Shown: positions 35,113-48,794, counted from the stretch's first letter. The stretch: DNA of 64,000 nucleotides from Urophycis tenuis (GCA_036785325.1 JAXIVH010000050.1:124001-188000), one strand, 5' to 3'. Made by a program: numbers and translations. Notes: generated by a model from the sequence alone, not told the origin.

Positions 35113-36996
35113 TATTTTGACGACCCATGGGCAAATATAGTCATGCCATACGTCGTTGGAAAGCTTAGATTTCCCCGTTTAAAATGAGCCCATCTCCGAG
35201 CAATTTGGTTGCTCACAGACAAATCTGCGTCAGGTTGACTGAAGTCTACACAGCAGCTAAAGACATACCTTCAACGTTTCAATTAACATCAATCTTTCCT
35301 TACAGAACACAAATTAATTAGCTTAGTATTTCAACGACCCATGAGTCAATATAGTCTTGCCATACGCCGTTGGAAAGCTTAGATTTCCCCGCTTAAAATG
35401 AGCCCATCCGCGAGCAGTCTGGTTGATCACAGACTAAACTGCGTCAGGTTGACTGAAGTCTACCCAGCAGCTAAAAACATACCTTAAACGTTTCAATTAA
35501 CATCAATCTTTCCTTACAGAACACAAATTAATTAGCTTAGTATTTCAACGACCCTTTGGTGAATATAGTCTTGCCATACGCCGTTGGAAAGCTTAGATTT
35601 CCCCGCTTAAAATGAGCCCATCTGCGAGCAGTCTGGTTGATCACAGACTAAACTGCGTCAGGTTGACTGAAGTCTACCCAGCAGCTAAAAACATACCTTC
35701 AACGTTTCAATTAACATCAATCTTTCCTTACAGAACACAAATTAATTAGCTTAGTATTTCAACGACCCATGAGTCGATATAGTCTTGCCATATGCCGTTG
35801 GGAAGCTTAGATTTCCCCGCTTAAAATGAGCCCATCCGCGAGCAGTCTGGTTGATCACAGACTAAACTGCGTCAGGTTGACTGAAGTCTACCCAGCAGCT
35901 AAAAACATACCTTCAACGTTTCAATTAACATCAATCTTTCCTTACAGAACACAAATTAATTAGCTTAGTATTTCAACGACCCTTTGGTGAATATAGTCTT
36001 GCCATACGCCGTTGGAAAGCTTAGATTTCCCCGCTTATAATGAGCCCATCCCCGAGCAATTTGGTTGCTCACAGACTAAACTGCGTCAGGTTGACTGAAG
36101 TCTACCCAGCAGCTAAAAACATACCTTCAACGTTTCAATTAACATCAATCTTTCCTTACAGAACACAAATTAATTAGCTTAGTATTTCAACGACCCATGA
36201 GTCGATATAGTCTTGCCATACGCCGTTGGAAAGCTTAGATTTCCCCGCTTAAAATGAGCCCATCCGCGAGCAGTCTTGTTGATCACAGACTAAACTGCGT
36301 CAGGTTGACTGAAGTCTACCCAGCAGCTAAAAACATACCTTCAACGTTTCAATTAACATCAATCTTTCCTTACAGAACACAAATTAATTAGCTTAGTATT
36401 TCAACGACCCTTTGGTGAATATAGTCTTGCCATACGCCGTTGGAAAGCTTAGATTTCCCCGCTTATAATGAGCCCATCCCCGAGCAATTTGGTTGCTCAC
36501 AGACAAAACTGCGTCAGGTTGACTGAAGTCTACCCAGCAGCTAAAAACATACCTTCAACTTTTCAATTAACATCAATCTTTCCTTACAGAACACAAATTA
36601 ATTAGCTTAGTATTTCAACGACCAATGAGTCAATATAGTCTTGCCATACGCGGTTGGAAAGCTTAGATTTCCCCGCTTAAAATGAGCCCATCCGCGAGCA
36701 GTCTGCTTGCTCACAGACAAAACTGCGTCAGGTTGACTGAAGTCTACCCAGCAGCTAAAAACATACCTTCAACGTTTCAATTAAGATCAATCTTTCAATA
36801 AAGAACAGAAATTAATTAGCTTAGTATTTCAACGACCCATGACTCAATATAGTCTTGCCATACGCCGTTGGGAACCTTAGATTTCCCCGCTTAAAATGAG
36901 CCCATCCCCGAGCAATTTGGTTGCTCACAGACAAAACTGCGTCAGGTTGACTGAAGTCTACCCAGCAGCTAAAAACATACCTTCAACTTTTCAATT
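35113..36996 (+). repeat. Satellite array 15: nine monomers
   Basis: 8 x 214 + 172 bp. Duplicate of array 10 with scattered single-base differences (CATCTGCGAGC, CATATGCCG, CAGTCTTGTTG, CGCGGTTGG). Confidence 0.97.
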
Positions 36997-37234
36997 CACG
37001 CGTTTTTTTTGTAACACGTGTAGCTATGATAAAGGACACATGTTTTGGCCTGTTTTATTATTCATAGTTGGCTTAACAGTAATAGAATATTATTGTATGC
37101 TATAAGTGACCAGACGTCCGAGATCAAAACTGGGAGCATAATCCCCGAGAAGGGGGAAAAAAAGGGTCAGCTATGTTTAAGTATATATATATATGTGTGT
37201 ATATATAAGTGTGTGTGTGTGTGTATATATGCGC

Positions 37235-37277
<43 letters not shown>

Positions 37278-37287
37278 AATCACTTAC

Positions 37288-37791
37288 TTGGAACGGCATG
37301 ATCCCACATCGCTGTGAAGGGACGGCGTTAACCAGGTGGGCGTGCAACCCCTCGAGAGAGTTGCTGCCTCACCGGCACTTGTACTTGTTCAGCCGGATGC
37401 AGTTCTTCACAACCACCTTCACAGAGACATACAGCTGTATGCCAGGGGGGTCATGTAACACACAACCTATTGCAAGGTCCTCATTTATGCTGGTGTCATT
37501 TTGAAATGTTACCATATACAAGTTTGAATGGTTTTGACACACGATGACTGCAGAGACAGCTGCAGGATGGCCCACGAAGCAGGACAGAGGGGGCCTGTGG
37601 CTGTGCGGGGAGGACCAGCGGTATGGGTGCTGCCGACACAGGGGGCGGGCGGGCCACAGGCTGATGCAGCAGGAGGCCTCGGCTGGAGGCGGGTGGGCGC
37701 AGGAGGCTTCGGCCGGGTGGAGGACGACAACGCAGTGGGCTGAACAGGCCGGTTGGTGGGAGTCACAGGCTCTGGCTCATCAACAAATAAC
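37288..37791 (-). pseudogene. Exon-like block, copy 16 (class F), internal stop
   Basis: Module 36997-38003. Shares GCAGGACAGAGG and GAACAGGCC with its duplicate, copy 11, but is one TG repeat shorter overall and lacks that copy's TATATAAGCGCG. Confidence 0.5.
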
Positions 37792-38003
37792 CTGGAAATA
37801 TAAAATACACACGTGATCAGTATTGATATTGATATCTTTTATAAGAACACTGTTCATACCGTTTACACTTTTTATACAACTGTTTATACAATGTCCATAC
37901 TGTTTATTTATTAATGTTTATCACTGAAAAATAAAGGTGACTTGGTATGACTTGTGTGCTATTTTCTTTCCACAGCCAACAGAACACACATGAATCATCT
38001 TAT

Positions 38004-38389
38004 TATTTCGACGACCCATGGGCAAATATAGTCATGCCATACGTCGTTGGAAAGCTTAGATTTCCCCGTTTAAAATGAGCCCATCTCCGAGAAATTTGGT
38101 TGCTCACAGACAAATCTGCGTCAGGTTGACTGAAGTCTACACAGCAGCTAAAGACATACCTTCAACGTTTCAATTAACATCAATCTTTCCTTACAGAACA
38201 CAAATGAATTAGCTTAGTATTTCAACGACCCTTTAGTGAATATAGACTTGCCATACGCCGTTGGAAAGCTTAGATTTCCCCGCTTAAAATGAGCCCATCC
38301 GCGAGCAGTCTGGTTGATCACAGACTAAACTGCGTCAGGTTGACTGAAGTCTACCCAGCAGCTAAAAACATACCTTCAACTTTTCAATT
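38004..38389 (+). repeat. Satellite array 16: two monomers
   Basis: 214 + 172 bp, standard class A array. Confidence 0.97.
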
Positions 38390-38635
38390 CACGCGTTTTT
38401 TTTGTAATACGCGTAGCTCTGATAAAGGACACATGTTTTGGCCTGTTTTATTATTCATAGTTGGCTTAACAGTAATAGAATATTATTATATGCTTTAAGT
38501 GACCAGACGTCCGAGATCAAACCTGGGAGCATAATCCCCGAGAAGGGGGAAAAAAAGGGTCAGCTATGTTTTAATATATATATATATGTGTGTGTATATA
38601 TGCGAGTGTGTGTGTGTGTGTATATATGCGCGCGC

Positions 38636-38690
<55 letters not shown>

Positions 38691-38702
38691 TTAATCACTT
38701 AC

Positions 38703-39206
38703 TTGGAACGGCATGATCCCATATCGCTGTGAAGGGATGGCGTTAACCAGGTGGGCGTGCAACCCCTCGAGAGAGTTGCTGCCTCGCCGGCACTTGTACT
38801 TGTTCAGCCGGATGCAGTTCTTCACAACCACCTTCACAGAGACATACAGCTGTATGCCAGGGGGGTCCTGTAACACACAACCTATTGCAAGGTCCTCATT
38901 TATGCTGGTGTCATTTTGAAATGTTACCATATACAAGTTTGAATGGTTTTGACACACGATGACTGCAGAGACAGCTGCAGGATGGCCCACAAAGCAGGAC
39001 GGAGGGGGCCTGTGGCTGTGCGGGGAGGACCAGCTGTATGGGTGCTGCCGACACAGGGGGCGGGCGGGCCACAGGCTGACGCAGCAGGAGGCCTCGGCTG
39101 GAGGCGGGTGGGCGCAGGAGGCTTCGGCCGGGTGGAGGACGACAACGCAGTGGGCTGAACGGGCCGGTTGGTGGGAGTCACAGGCTCTGGCTCATCAACA
39201 AATAAC
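38703..39206 (-). pseudogene. Exon-like block, copy 17 (class A), CGA intact
   Basis: Module 38390-39418. Private changes: GCTTTAAGTGACC and TATGTTTTAATATA in the left arm, ACAAAGCAGG in the block. CAGCTGTATGG is shared with copies 18 and 23. Confidence 0.5.
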
Positions 39207-39418
39207 CTGGAAATATAAAATACACACGTGATCAGTATTGATATTGATATCTTTTATAAGAACACTGTTCATACCGTTTACACTTTTTATACAACTGTTT
39301 ATACAATGTCCATACTGTTTATTTATTAATGTTTATCACTGAAAAATAAAGGTGACTTGGTATGACTTGTGTGCTATTTTCTTTCCACAGCCAACAGAAC
39401 ACACATGAATCATCTTAT

Positions 39419-39804
39419 TATTTCGACGACCCATGGGCAAATATAGTCATGCCATACGTCGTTGGAAAGCTTAGATTTCCCCGTTTAAAATGAGCCCATC
39501 TCCGAGAAATTTGGTTGCTCACAGACAAATCTGCGTCAGGTTGACTGAAGTCTACACAGCAGCTAAAGACATACCTTCAACGTTTCAATTAACATCAATC
39601 TTTCCTTACAGAACACAAATGAATTAGCTTAGTATTTCAACGACCCTTTAGTGAATATAGACTTGCCATACGCCGTTGGAAAGCTTAGATTTCCCCGCTT
39701 AAAATGAGCCCATCCGCGAGCAGTCTGGTTGATCACAGACTAAACTGCGTCAGGTTGACTGAAGTCTACCCAGCAGCTAAAAACATACCTTCAACTTTTC
39801 AATT
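39419..39804 (+). repeat. Satellite array 17: two monomers
   Basis: 214 + 172 bp. The only place in the window where two class A modules follow each other directly, so copies 17 and 18 look like a 1,417-bp tandem duplication. Confidence 0.97.
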
Positions 39805-40050
39805 CACGCGTTTTTTTTGTAATACGCGTAGCTCTGATAAAGGACACATGTTTTGGCCTGTTTTATTATTCATAGTTGGCTTAACAGTAATAGAATATTA
39901 TTATATGCTATAAGTGACCAGACGTCCGAGATCAAACCTGGGAGCATAATCCCCGAGAAGGGGGAAAAAAAGGGTCAGCTATGTTTAAGTATATATATAT
40001 ATGTGTGTGTATATATGCGAGTGTGTGTGTGTGTGTATATATGCGCGCGC

Positions 40051-40107
<57 letters not shown>

Positions 40108-40119
40108 TTAATCACTTAC

Positions 40120-40623
40120 TTGGAACGGCATGATCCCATATCGCTGTGAAGGGATGGCGTTAACCAGGTGGGCGTGCAACCCCTCGAGAGAGTTGCTGCC
40201 TCGCCGGCACTTGTACTTGTTCAGCCGGATGCAGTTCTTCACAACCACCTTCACAGAGACATACAGCTGTATGCCAGGGGGGTCCTGTAACACACAACCT
40301 ATTGCAAGGTCCTCATTTATGCTGGTGTCATTTTGAAATGTTACCATATACAAGTTTGAATGGTTTTGACACACGATGACTGCAGAGACAGCTGCAGGAT
40401 GGCCCACGAAGCAGGACGGAGGGGGCCTGTGGCTGTGCGGGGAGGACCAGCTGTATGGGTGCTGCCGACACAGGGGGCGGGCGGGCCACAGGCTGACGCA
40501 GCAGGAGGCCTCGGCTGGAGGCGGGTGGGCGCAGGAGGCTTCGGCCGGGTGGAGGACGACAACGCAGTGGGCTGAACGGGCCGGTTGGTGGGAGTCACAG
40601 GCTCTGGCTCATCAACAAATAAC
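40120..40623 (-). pseudogene. Exon-like block, copy 18 (class A), CGA intact
   Basis: Module 39805-40834. CAGCTGTATGG block with the 1-bp-shorter variant tail (CTGACAATAAAGTTGAC), the same combination as copy 23. Confidence 0.5.
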
Positions 40624-40834
40624 CTGGAAATATAAAATACACACGTGATCAGTATTGATATTGATATCTTTTATAAGAACACTGTTCATACTGTTTACAC
40701 TTTTTATACAACTGTTTATACAATGTCCATACTGTTTATTTATTAATGTTTATCACTGACAATAAAGTTGACTTGGTAGGACTTGTGTGCTATTTTCTTT
40801 CCACAGCCAACAGAACACACATGAATCAGCTTAT

Positions 40835-42076
40835 TATTTCGACGACCCGTGGGCAAATATAGTCATGCCATACGCCGTTGGAAAGCTTAGATTTCCCCGC
40901 TTAAAATGAGCTCATCCCTGACCAATTTGGTTGCTCACAGACAAAACTGCGTCAGGTTGACTGAAGTCTACCCAGCAGCTAAAAACATACCTTCAACGTT
41001 TCAATTAACATCAATCTTTCCTTATAGAACACAAATTAATTAGCTTAGTATTTCAACGACCCATGAGTCAATATAGTCTTGCCATACGCTGTTGGAAAGC
41101 TTAGATTTCCCTGCTTAAAATGAGCCCATCCGCGAGCAGTCTGGTTGCTCACAGACTAAACTGCGTCAGGTTGAATGAAGTCTACCCAGCAGCTAAAAAC
41201 ATACCTTCAACGTTTCAATTAAGATCAATCTCTCAATAAAGAACAGAAATTAATTAGCTGAGTATTTCAACAGCCCATGAGTCAATATAGTCTTGCCATA
41301 CGGCGTTGGAAAGCTTAGATTTCCCCGCTTAATATGAGCCCATCCGCGAGCAGTCTGGTTGATCACAGACTAAACTGCGTCAGGTTGAATGAAGTCTACC
41401 CAGCAGCTAAAAACATACCTTCAACGTTTCAATTAACATCAATCTTTCCTTACAGAACACAAATTAATTAGCTTAGTATTTCAACGGGCCATTGGTGAAT
41501 ATAGTCTTGCCATACGCCGTTGAAAAGCTTAGATTTCCCCGCTTAAAATGAGCCCATCCGCGAGCAGTCTGGTTGATCACAGACTAAACTGCGTCAGGTT
41601 GACTGAAGTCTACCCAGCAGCTAAAAACATACCTTCAACGTTTCAATTAACATCAATCTTTCCTTACAGAACACAAATGAATTAGCTTAGTATTTCAACG
41701 ACCCATGAGTCAATATAGTCTTGAAATACGCCGTTAGAAAGCTTAGATTCCCCCGCTTACAATGAGCCCATCCCCGACCAATTTGGTTGCTCACAGACAA
41801 AACTGCGTCAGGTTGACTGAAGTCTACCCAGCAGCTAAAAACATACCATCAACGTTTCAATTAACATCAATCTTTCCTAACTGAACACAAATTAATTAGC
41901 TTAGTATTTCAACGACCCATGAATCAATATAGTCTTGCAATACGCCGTTAGAAAGCTTAGATTCCCCCGCTTAAAATGAGCCCATCCGCGAGCAATTTGG
42001 TTGCTCACAGACAAAACTGCGTCAGGTTGACTGAAGTCTACCCAGCAGCTAAAAACATACCTTCAACGTTTCAATT
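40835..42076 (+). repeat. Satellite array 18: six monomers
   Basis: 5 x 214 + 172 bp, same type as arrays 2 and 23, with a private AACAGCCCATGAG. Confidence 0.97.
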
Positions 42077-42314
42077 CACACGTTTTTTTTGTAATACGTG
42101 TAGCTATGATAAAGGACACATGTTTTGGCCTGTTTTATTATTCATAGTTGGCTTAACAGTAATAGAATATTATTATATGCTACAAGTGACCAGACGTCCG
42201 AGATCAAAACTGGGAGCATAATGCCCGAGAAGGGGGAAAAAAAGGGTCAGCTATGTTTAAGTATATATATATATATGTGTGTGTATATATGCGTGTGTGT
42301 GTGTGTATATATGC

Positions 42315-42353
<39 letters not shown>

Positions 42354-42363
42354 AATTACTTAC

Positions 42364-42867
42364 TTGGAACGGCATGATCCCACATCGCTGTGAAGGGACG
42401 GCGTTAACCAGGTGGGCGTGCAACCCCTCGAGAGAGTTGCTGCCTCGCCGGCACTTGTACTTGTTCAGCCGGATGCAGTTCTTCACAACCACCTTCACAG
42501 AGACATACAGCTGTATGCCAGGGGGGTCCTGTAACACACAACCTATTGCAAGGTCCTCATTTATGCTGGTGTCATTTTGAAATGTTACCATATACAAGTT
42601 TGAATGGTTTTGACACACGATGACTGCAGAGACAGCTGCAGGATGGCCCACGAAGCAGGACGGAGGGGGCCTGTGGCTGTGCGGGGAGGACCAGCGGTAT
42701 GGGTGCTGCCGACACAGGGGGCGGGCGGGCCACAGGCTGACGCAGCAGGAGGCCTCGGCTGGAGGCGGGTGGGCGCAGGAGGCTTCGGCCGGGTGGAGGA
42801 CGACAACGCAGTGGGCTGAACGGGCCGGTTGGTGGGAGTCACAGGCTCTGGCTCATCAACAAATAAC
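42364..42867 (-). pseudogene. Exon-like block, copy 19 (class B left / class C right chimera), CGA intact
   Basis: Module 42077-43079. The left arm and first part of the block carry class B marks (CACACG junction, ACAAGTGACC, GTAAGTAATT, AGGGACGGCG). From TATGCCAGG onward the class B marks are gone and the following array is the type that follows class C. Confidence 0.5.
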
Positions 42868-43079
42868 CTGGAAATATAAAATACACACGTGATCAGTATT
42901 GATATTGATATCTTTTATAAGAACACTGTTCATACCGTTTACACTTTTTATACAACTGTTTATACAATGTCCATACTGTTTATTTATTAATGTTTATCAC
43001 TGAAAAATAAAGGTGACTTGGTATGACTTGTGTGCTATTTTCTTTCCACAGCCAACAGAACACACATGAATCAGCTTAT

Positions 43080-43893
43080 TATTTCGACGACCCATGGGCA
43101 AATATAGTCATGCCATACGTCGTTGGAAAGCTTAGATTTCCCCGTTTAAAATGAGCCCATCTCCGAGCAATTTGGTTGCTCACAGACAAATCTGCGTCAG
43201 GTTGACTGAAGTCTACACAGCAGCTAAAGACATACCTTCAACGTTTCAATTAACATCAATCTTTCCTTACAGAACACAAATTAATTAGCTTAGTATTTCA
43301 ACGACCCTTTAGTGAATATAGTCTTGCCATACGCCGTTAGAAAGCTTAGATTTCCCCGCTTATAATGAGCCCATCCCCAAGCAATTTGGTTGCTCAGAGA
43401 CAAAACTGTGTCAGGTTGACTGAAGTCTACCCAGCAGCTAAAAACATACCTTCAACGTTTCAATTAACATCAATCTTTCCTTACAGATCACAAATTAATT
43501 AGCTTAGTATTTCAACGACCAATGAGTCAATATAGTCTTGCCATACGCCGTTGGAAAGCTTAGATTTCCCCGCTTAAAATGAGCCCATCCGCGAGCAGTC
43601 TGCTTGCTCACAGACAAAACTGCGTCAGGTTGACTGAAGTCTACCCAGCAGCTAAAAACATACCTTCAACGTTTCAATTAAGATCAATCTTTCAATAAAG
43701 AACAGAAATTAATTAGCTTAGTATTTCAACGACCCATGACTCAATATAGTCTTGCCATACGCCGTTGGGAACCTTAGATTTCCCCGCTTAAAATGAGCCC
43801 ATCCCCGAGCAATTTGGTTGCTCACAGACAAAACTGCGTCAGGTTGACTGAAGTCTACCCAGCAGCTAAAAACATACCTTCAACTTTTCAATT
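43080..43893 (+). repeat. Satellite array 19: four monomers
   Basis: 3 x 214 + 172 bp, same type as arrays 25 and 28 (CGTTAGAAAGC in the second monomer, CTTACAGATCAC in it, HindIII-less last monomer). Confidence 0.97.
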
Positions 43894-44131
43894 CACGCGT
43901 TTTTTTTGTAACACGTGTAGCTATGATAAAGGACACATGTTTTGGCCTGTTTTATTATTCATAGTTGGCTTAACAGTAATAGAATATTATTATATGCTAT
44001 AAGTGACCAGACGTCCGAGATCAAAACTGGGAGCATAATCCCCGAGAAGGGGGAAAAAAAGGGTCAGCTATGTTCAAGTATATATATATATGTGTGTGTA
44101 TATGTGCGTGTGTGTGTGTGTATATATGCGC

Positions 44132-44164
<33 letters not shown>

Positions 44165-44196
44165 TGTGTGTGTGTGTGTGTGTTTTAATCACTTAC

Positions 44197-44700
44197 TTGG
44201 ATCGGCATAATCCCACATCGCTGTGAAGGGATGGCGTTAACCAGGTGGGCGTGCAACCCCTCGAGAGAGTTGCTGCCTCACCGGCACTTGTACTTGTTCA
44301 GCCGGATGCAGTTCTTCACAACCACCTTCACAGAGACATACAGCTGTATGCCAGGGGGGTCATGTAACACACAACCTATTGCAAGGTCCTCATTTATGCT
44401 GGTGTCATTTTGAAATGTTACCATATACAAGTTTGAATGGTTTTGACACATGATGACTGCAGAGACAGCTGCAGGATGGCCCACGAAGCAGGACGGAGGG
44501 GGCCTGTGGCTGTGCGGGGAGGACCAGCGGTATGGGTGCTGCCGACACAGGGGGCGGGCGGGCCACAGGCTGATGCAGCAGGAGGCCTCGGCTGGAGGCG
44601 GGTGGGCGCAGGAGGCTTCGGCCGGGTGGAGGACGACAACGCAGTGGGCTGAACGGGCCGGTTGGTGGGAGTCACAGGCTCTGGCTCATCAACAAATAAC
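44197..44700 (-). pseudogene. Exon-like block, copy 20 (class D), internal stop
   Basis: Module 43894-44912. TGA and HDPP. Class D marks: TTGGATCGGCATAATCCC next to the donor, GACACATGATGAC, and TGTATGTG in the TG tract. A private TTTTCATACAAC lies in the tail. Confidence 0.5.
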
Positions 44701-44912
44701 CTGGAAATATAAAATACACACGTGATCAGTATTGATATTGATATCTTTTATAAGAACACTGTTCATACCGTTTACACTTTTCATACAACTGTTTATACAA
44801 TGTCCATACTGTTTATTTATTAATGTTTATCACTGAAAAATAAAGGTGACTTGGTATGACTTGTGTGCTATTTTCTTTCCACAGCCAACAGAACACACAT
44901 GAATCAGCTTAT

Positions 44913-45298
44913 TATTTCGACGACCCATGGGCAAATATAGTCATGCCATACGTCGTTGGAAAGCTTAGATTTCCCCGTTTAAAATGAGCCCATCTCCGAG
45001 CAATTTGGTTGCTCACAGACAAATCTGCATCAGGTTGACTGAAGTCTACACAGCAGCTAAAGACATACCTTCAACGTTTCAATTAACATCAATCTTTCCT
45101 TACAGAACACAAATTAATTAGCTTAGTATTTCAACGACCCTTTAGTGAATATAGTCTTGCCATACGCCGTTGGAAAGCTTAGATTTCCCCGCTTAAAATG
45201 AGCCCATCCTCGAGCAGTCTGGTTGATCACAGACTAAACTGCGTCAGGTTGACTGAAGTCTACCCAGCAGCTAAAAACATACCTTCAACTTTTCAATT
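44913..45298 (+). repeat. Satellite array 20: two monomers
   Basis: 214 + 172 bp with CTGCATCAGG and CATCCTCGAGC variants, shared with arrays 26 and 29. Confidence 0.97.
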
Positions 45299-45550
45299 CA
45301 CGCGTTTTTTTTGTAATACGCGTAGCTCTGATAAAGGACACATGTTTTGGCCTGTTTTATTATTCATAGTTGGCTTAACAGTAATAGAATATTATTATAT
45401 GCTATAAGTGACCAGACGTCCGAGATCAAACCTGGGAGCATAATCCCCGAGAAGGGGGAAAAAAAGGGTCAGCTATGTTTAAGTATATATATATATGTGT
45501 GTGTATATATGCGAGTGTGTGTGTGTGTGTGTATATATGCGCGCGCGCGC

Positions 45551-45599
<49 letters not shown>

Positions 45600-45611
45600 T
45601 TAATCACTTAC

Positions 45612-46115
45612 TTGGAACGGCATGATCCCATATCGCTGTGAAGGGATGGCGTTAACCAGGTGGGCGTGCAACCCCTCGAGAGAGTTGCTGCCTCGCCGGC
45701 ACTTGTACTTGTTCAGCCGGATGCAGTTCTTCACAACCACCTTCACAGAGACATACAGCTGTATGCCAGGGGGGTCCTGTAACACACAACCTATTGCAAG
45801 GTCCTCATTTATGCTGGTGTCATTTTGAAATGTTACCATATACAAGTTTGAATGGTTTTGACACACGATGACTGCAGAGACAGCTGCAGGATGGCCCACG
45901 AAGCAGGACGGAGGGGGCCTGTGGCTGTGCGGGGAGGACCAGCGGTATGGGTGCTGCCGACACAGGGGGCGGGCGGGCCACAGGCTGATGCAGCAGGAGG
46001 CCTCGGCTGGAGGCGGGTGGGCGCAGGAGGCTTCGGCCGGGTGGAGGACGACAACGCAGTGGGCTGAACGGGCCGGTTGGTGGGAGTCACAGGCTCTGGC
46101 TCATCAACAAATAAC
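45612..46115 (-). pseudogene. Exon-like block, copy 21 (class A), CGA intact
   Basis: Module 45299-46327. Consensus class A. It is the partner of copies 27 (left part) and 30. Confidence 0.5.
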
Positions 46116-46327
46116 CTGGAAATATAAAATACACACGTGATCAGTATTGATATTGATATCTTTTATAAGAACACTGTTCATACCGTTTACACTTTTTATA
46201 CAACTGTTTATACAATGTCCATACTGTTTATTTATTAATGTTTATCACTGAAAAATAAAGGTGACTTGGTATGACTTGTGTGCTATTTTCTTTCCACAGC
46301 CAACAGAACACACATGAATCAGCTTAT

Positions 46328-47783
46328 TATTTCGACGACCCATGGGCAAATATAGTCATGCCATACGTCGTTGGAAAGCTTAGATTTCCCCGTTTAAAAT
46401 GAGCCCATCTCCGAGCAATTTGGTTGCTCACAGACAAATCTGCGTCAGGTTGACTGAAGTCTACACAGCAGCTAAAGACATACCTTCAACGTTTCAATTA
46501 ACATCAATCTTTCCTTACAGAACACAAATTAATTAGCTTAGTATTTCAAGGACCCTTTAGTGAATATAGTCTTGCCATACGCCGTTGGAAAGCTTAGATT
46601 TCCCCGCTTAAAATGAGCCCATCCGCGAGCAGTCTGGTTGATCACAGACTAAACTGCGTCAGGTTGACTAAAGTCTACCCAGCAGCTAAAAACATACCTT
46701 CAACGTTTCAATTAACATCAATCTTTCCTTACAGAACACAAATTAATTAGCTTAGTATTTCAACGACCCATGAGTCAATATAGTCTTGCCATACGCCTTT
46801 GGAAAGCTTAGATTTCCCCGCTTAAAATGAGCCCATCCGCGAGCAGTCTGGTTGATCACAGACTAAACTGCGTCAGGTTGAATGAAGTCTACCCAGCAGC
46901 TAAAAACATACCTTTAACGTTTCAATTAACATCAATCTTTCCTTACAGAACACAAATTAATTAGCTTAGTATTTCAACGGCCCTTTGGTGAATATAGTCT
47001 TGCCATACGCCGTTGGAAAGCTTAGATTTCCCCGCTTATAATGAGCCCATCCCCGAGCAATTTGGTTGCTGACAGACAAATCTGCGTCAGGTTGACTGAA
47101 GTCTACACAGCAGCTAAAGACATACCTTCAACGTTTCAATTAACATCAATCTTTCCTTACAGAACACAAATTAATTAGGTTAGTATTTAAACGACCCATG
47201 AGTCAATATAGTCTTGCCATACGCCGTTGAAAAGCTTAGATTTCCCTGCTTAAAATGAGCCCATCCGCCAGCAGTCTGGTTGATCACAGACAAAACTGTG
47301 TCAGGTTGAGTGAAGTCTACCCAGCAGCTAAAAACATACCTTCAACGTTTCAATTAACATCAATCTTTCCTTACAGAACACAAATTAATTATCTTAGTAT
47401 TTCAACGACCCATGAGTCAATATAGTCTTGCCATACGCCGTTGGAAAGCTTAGATTTCCCCGCTTAAAATGAGCCCATCCGCGAGCAGTCTGCTTGCTCA
47501 CAGACAAAACTGCGTCAGGTTGACTGAAGTCTACCCAGCAGCTAAAAACATACCTTCAACGTTTCAATTAAGATCAATCTTTCAATAAAGAACAGAAATT
47601 AATTAGCTTAGTATTTCAACGACCCATGACTCAATATAGTCTTGCCATACGCCGTTGGGAACCTTAGATTTCCCCGCTTAAAATGAGCCCATCCCCGAGC
47701 AATTTGGTTGCTCACAGACAAAACTGCGTCAGGTTGACTGAAGTCTACCCAGCAGCTAAAAACATACCTTCAACTTTTCAATT
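46328..47783 (+). repeat. Satellite array 21: seven monomers
   Basis: 6 x 214 + 172 bp. Its first five monomers follow array 14 (including TTAGGTTAGTATTTAAACG). Its last two have CAGTCTGCTTGC and lead into a class F module, as at the end of arrays 10 and 15, so it appears recombinant. Confidence 0.97.
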
Positions 47784-48021
47784 CACGCGTTTTTTTTGTA
47801 ACACGTGTAGCTATGATAAAGGACACATGTTTTGGCCTGTTTTATTATTCATAGTTGGCTTAACAGTAATAGAATATTATTGTATGCTATAAGTGACCAG
47901 ACGTCCGAGATCAAAACTGGGAGCATAATCCCCGAGAAGGGGGAAAAAAAGGGTCAGCTATGTTTAAGTATATATATATATGTGTGTATATATAAGTGTG
48001 TGTGTGTGTGTATATATGCGC

Positions 48022-48068
<47 letters not shown>

Positions 48069-48078
48069 AATCACTTAC

Positions 48079-48582
48079 TTGGAACGGCATGATCCCACAT
48101 CGCTGTGAAGGGACGGCGTTAACCAGGTGGGCGTGCAACCCCTCGAGAGAGTTGCTGCCTCACCGGCACTTGTACTTGTTCAGCCGGATGCAGTTCTTCA
48201 CAACCACCTTCACAGAGACATACAGCTGTATGCCAGGGGGGTCATGTAACACACAACCTATTGCAAGGTCCTCATTTATGCTGGTGTCATTTTGAAATGT
48301 TACCATATACAAGTTTGAATGGTTTTGACACACGATGACTGCAGAGACAGCTGCAGGATGGCCCACGAAGCAGGACGGAGGGGGCCTGTGGCTGTGCGGG
48401 GAGGACCAGCGGTATGGGTGCTGCCGACACAGGGGGCGGGCGGGCCACAGGCTGACGCAGCAGGAGGCCTCGGCTGGAGGCGGGTGGGCGCAGGAGGCTT
48501 CGGCCGGGTGGAGGACGACAACGCAGTGGGCTGAACAGGCCGGTTGGTGGGAGTCACAGGCTCTGGCTCATCAACAAATAAC
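48079..48582 (-). pseudogene. Exon-like block, copy 22 (class F), internal stop
   Basis: Module 47784-48794. TGA and HDPP, GAACAGGCC and CATGAATCATC as in copies 11 and 16, but ACGCAG and the unaltered GCAGGACGGAGG. Confidence 0.5.
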
Positions 48583-48794
48583 CTGGAAATATAAAATACA
48601 CACGTGATCAGTATTGATATTGATATCTTTTATAAGAACACTGTTCATACCGTTTACACTTTTTATACAACTGTTTATACAATGTCCATACTGTTTATTT
48701 ATTAATGTTTATCACTGAAAAATAAAGGTGACTTGGTATGACTTGTGTGCTATTTTCTTTCCACAGCCAACAGAACACACATGAATCATCTTAT

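Larger units (their letters stand above)
29210..39418 (+). repeat. 10.2-kb higher-order unit, second copy
   Basis: Arrays of 5, 2, 7, 9 and 2 monomers with the same module class order. 10,209 bp; the difference from the first copy is explained by two monomers (428 bp) lost and a net three TG repeats gained. Confidence 0.9.
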
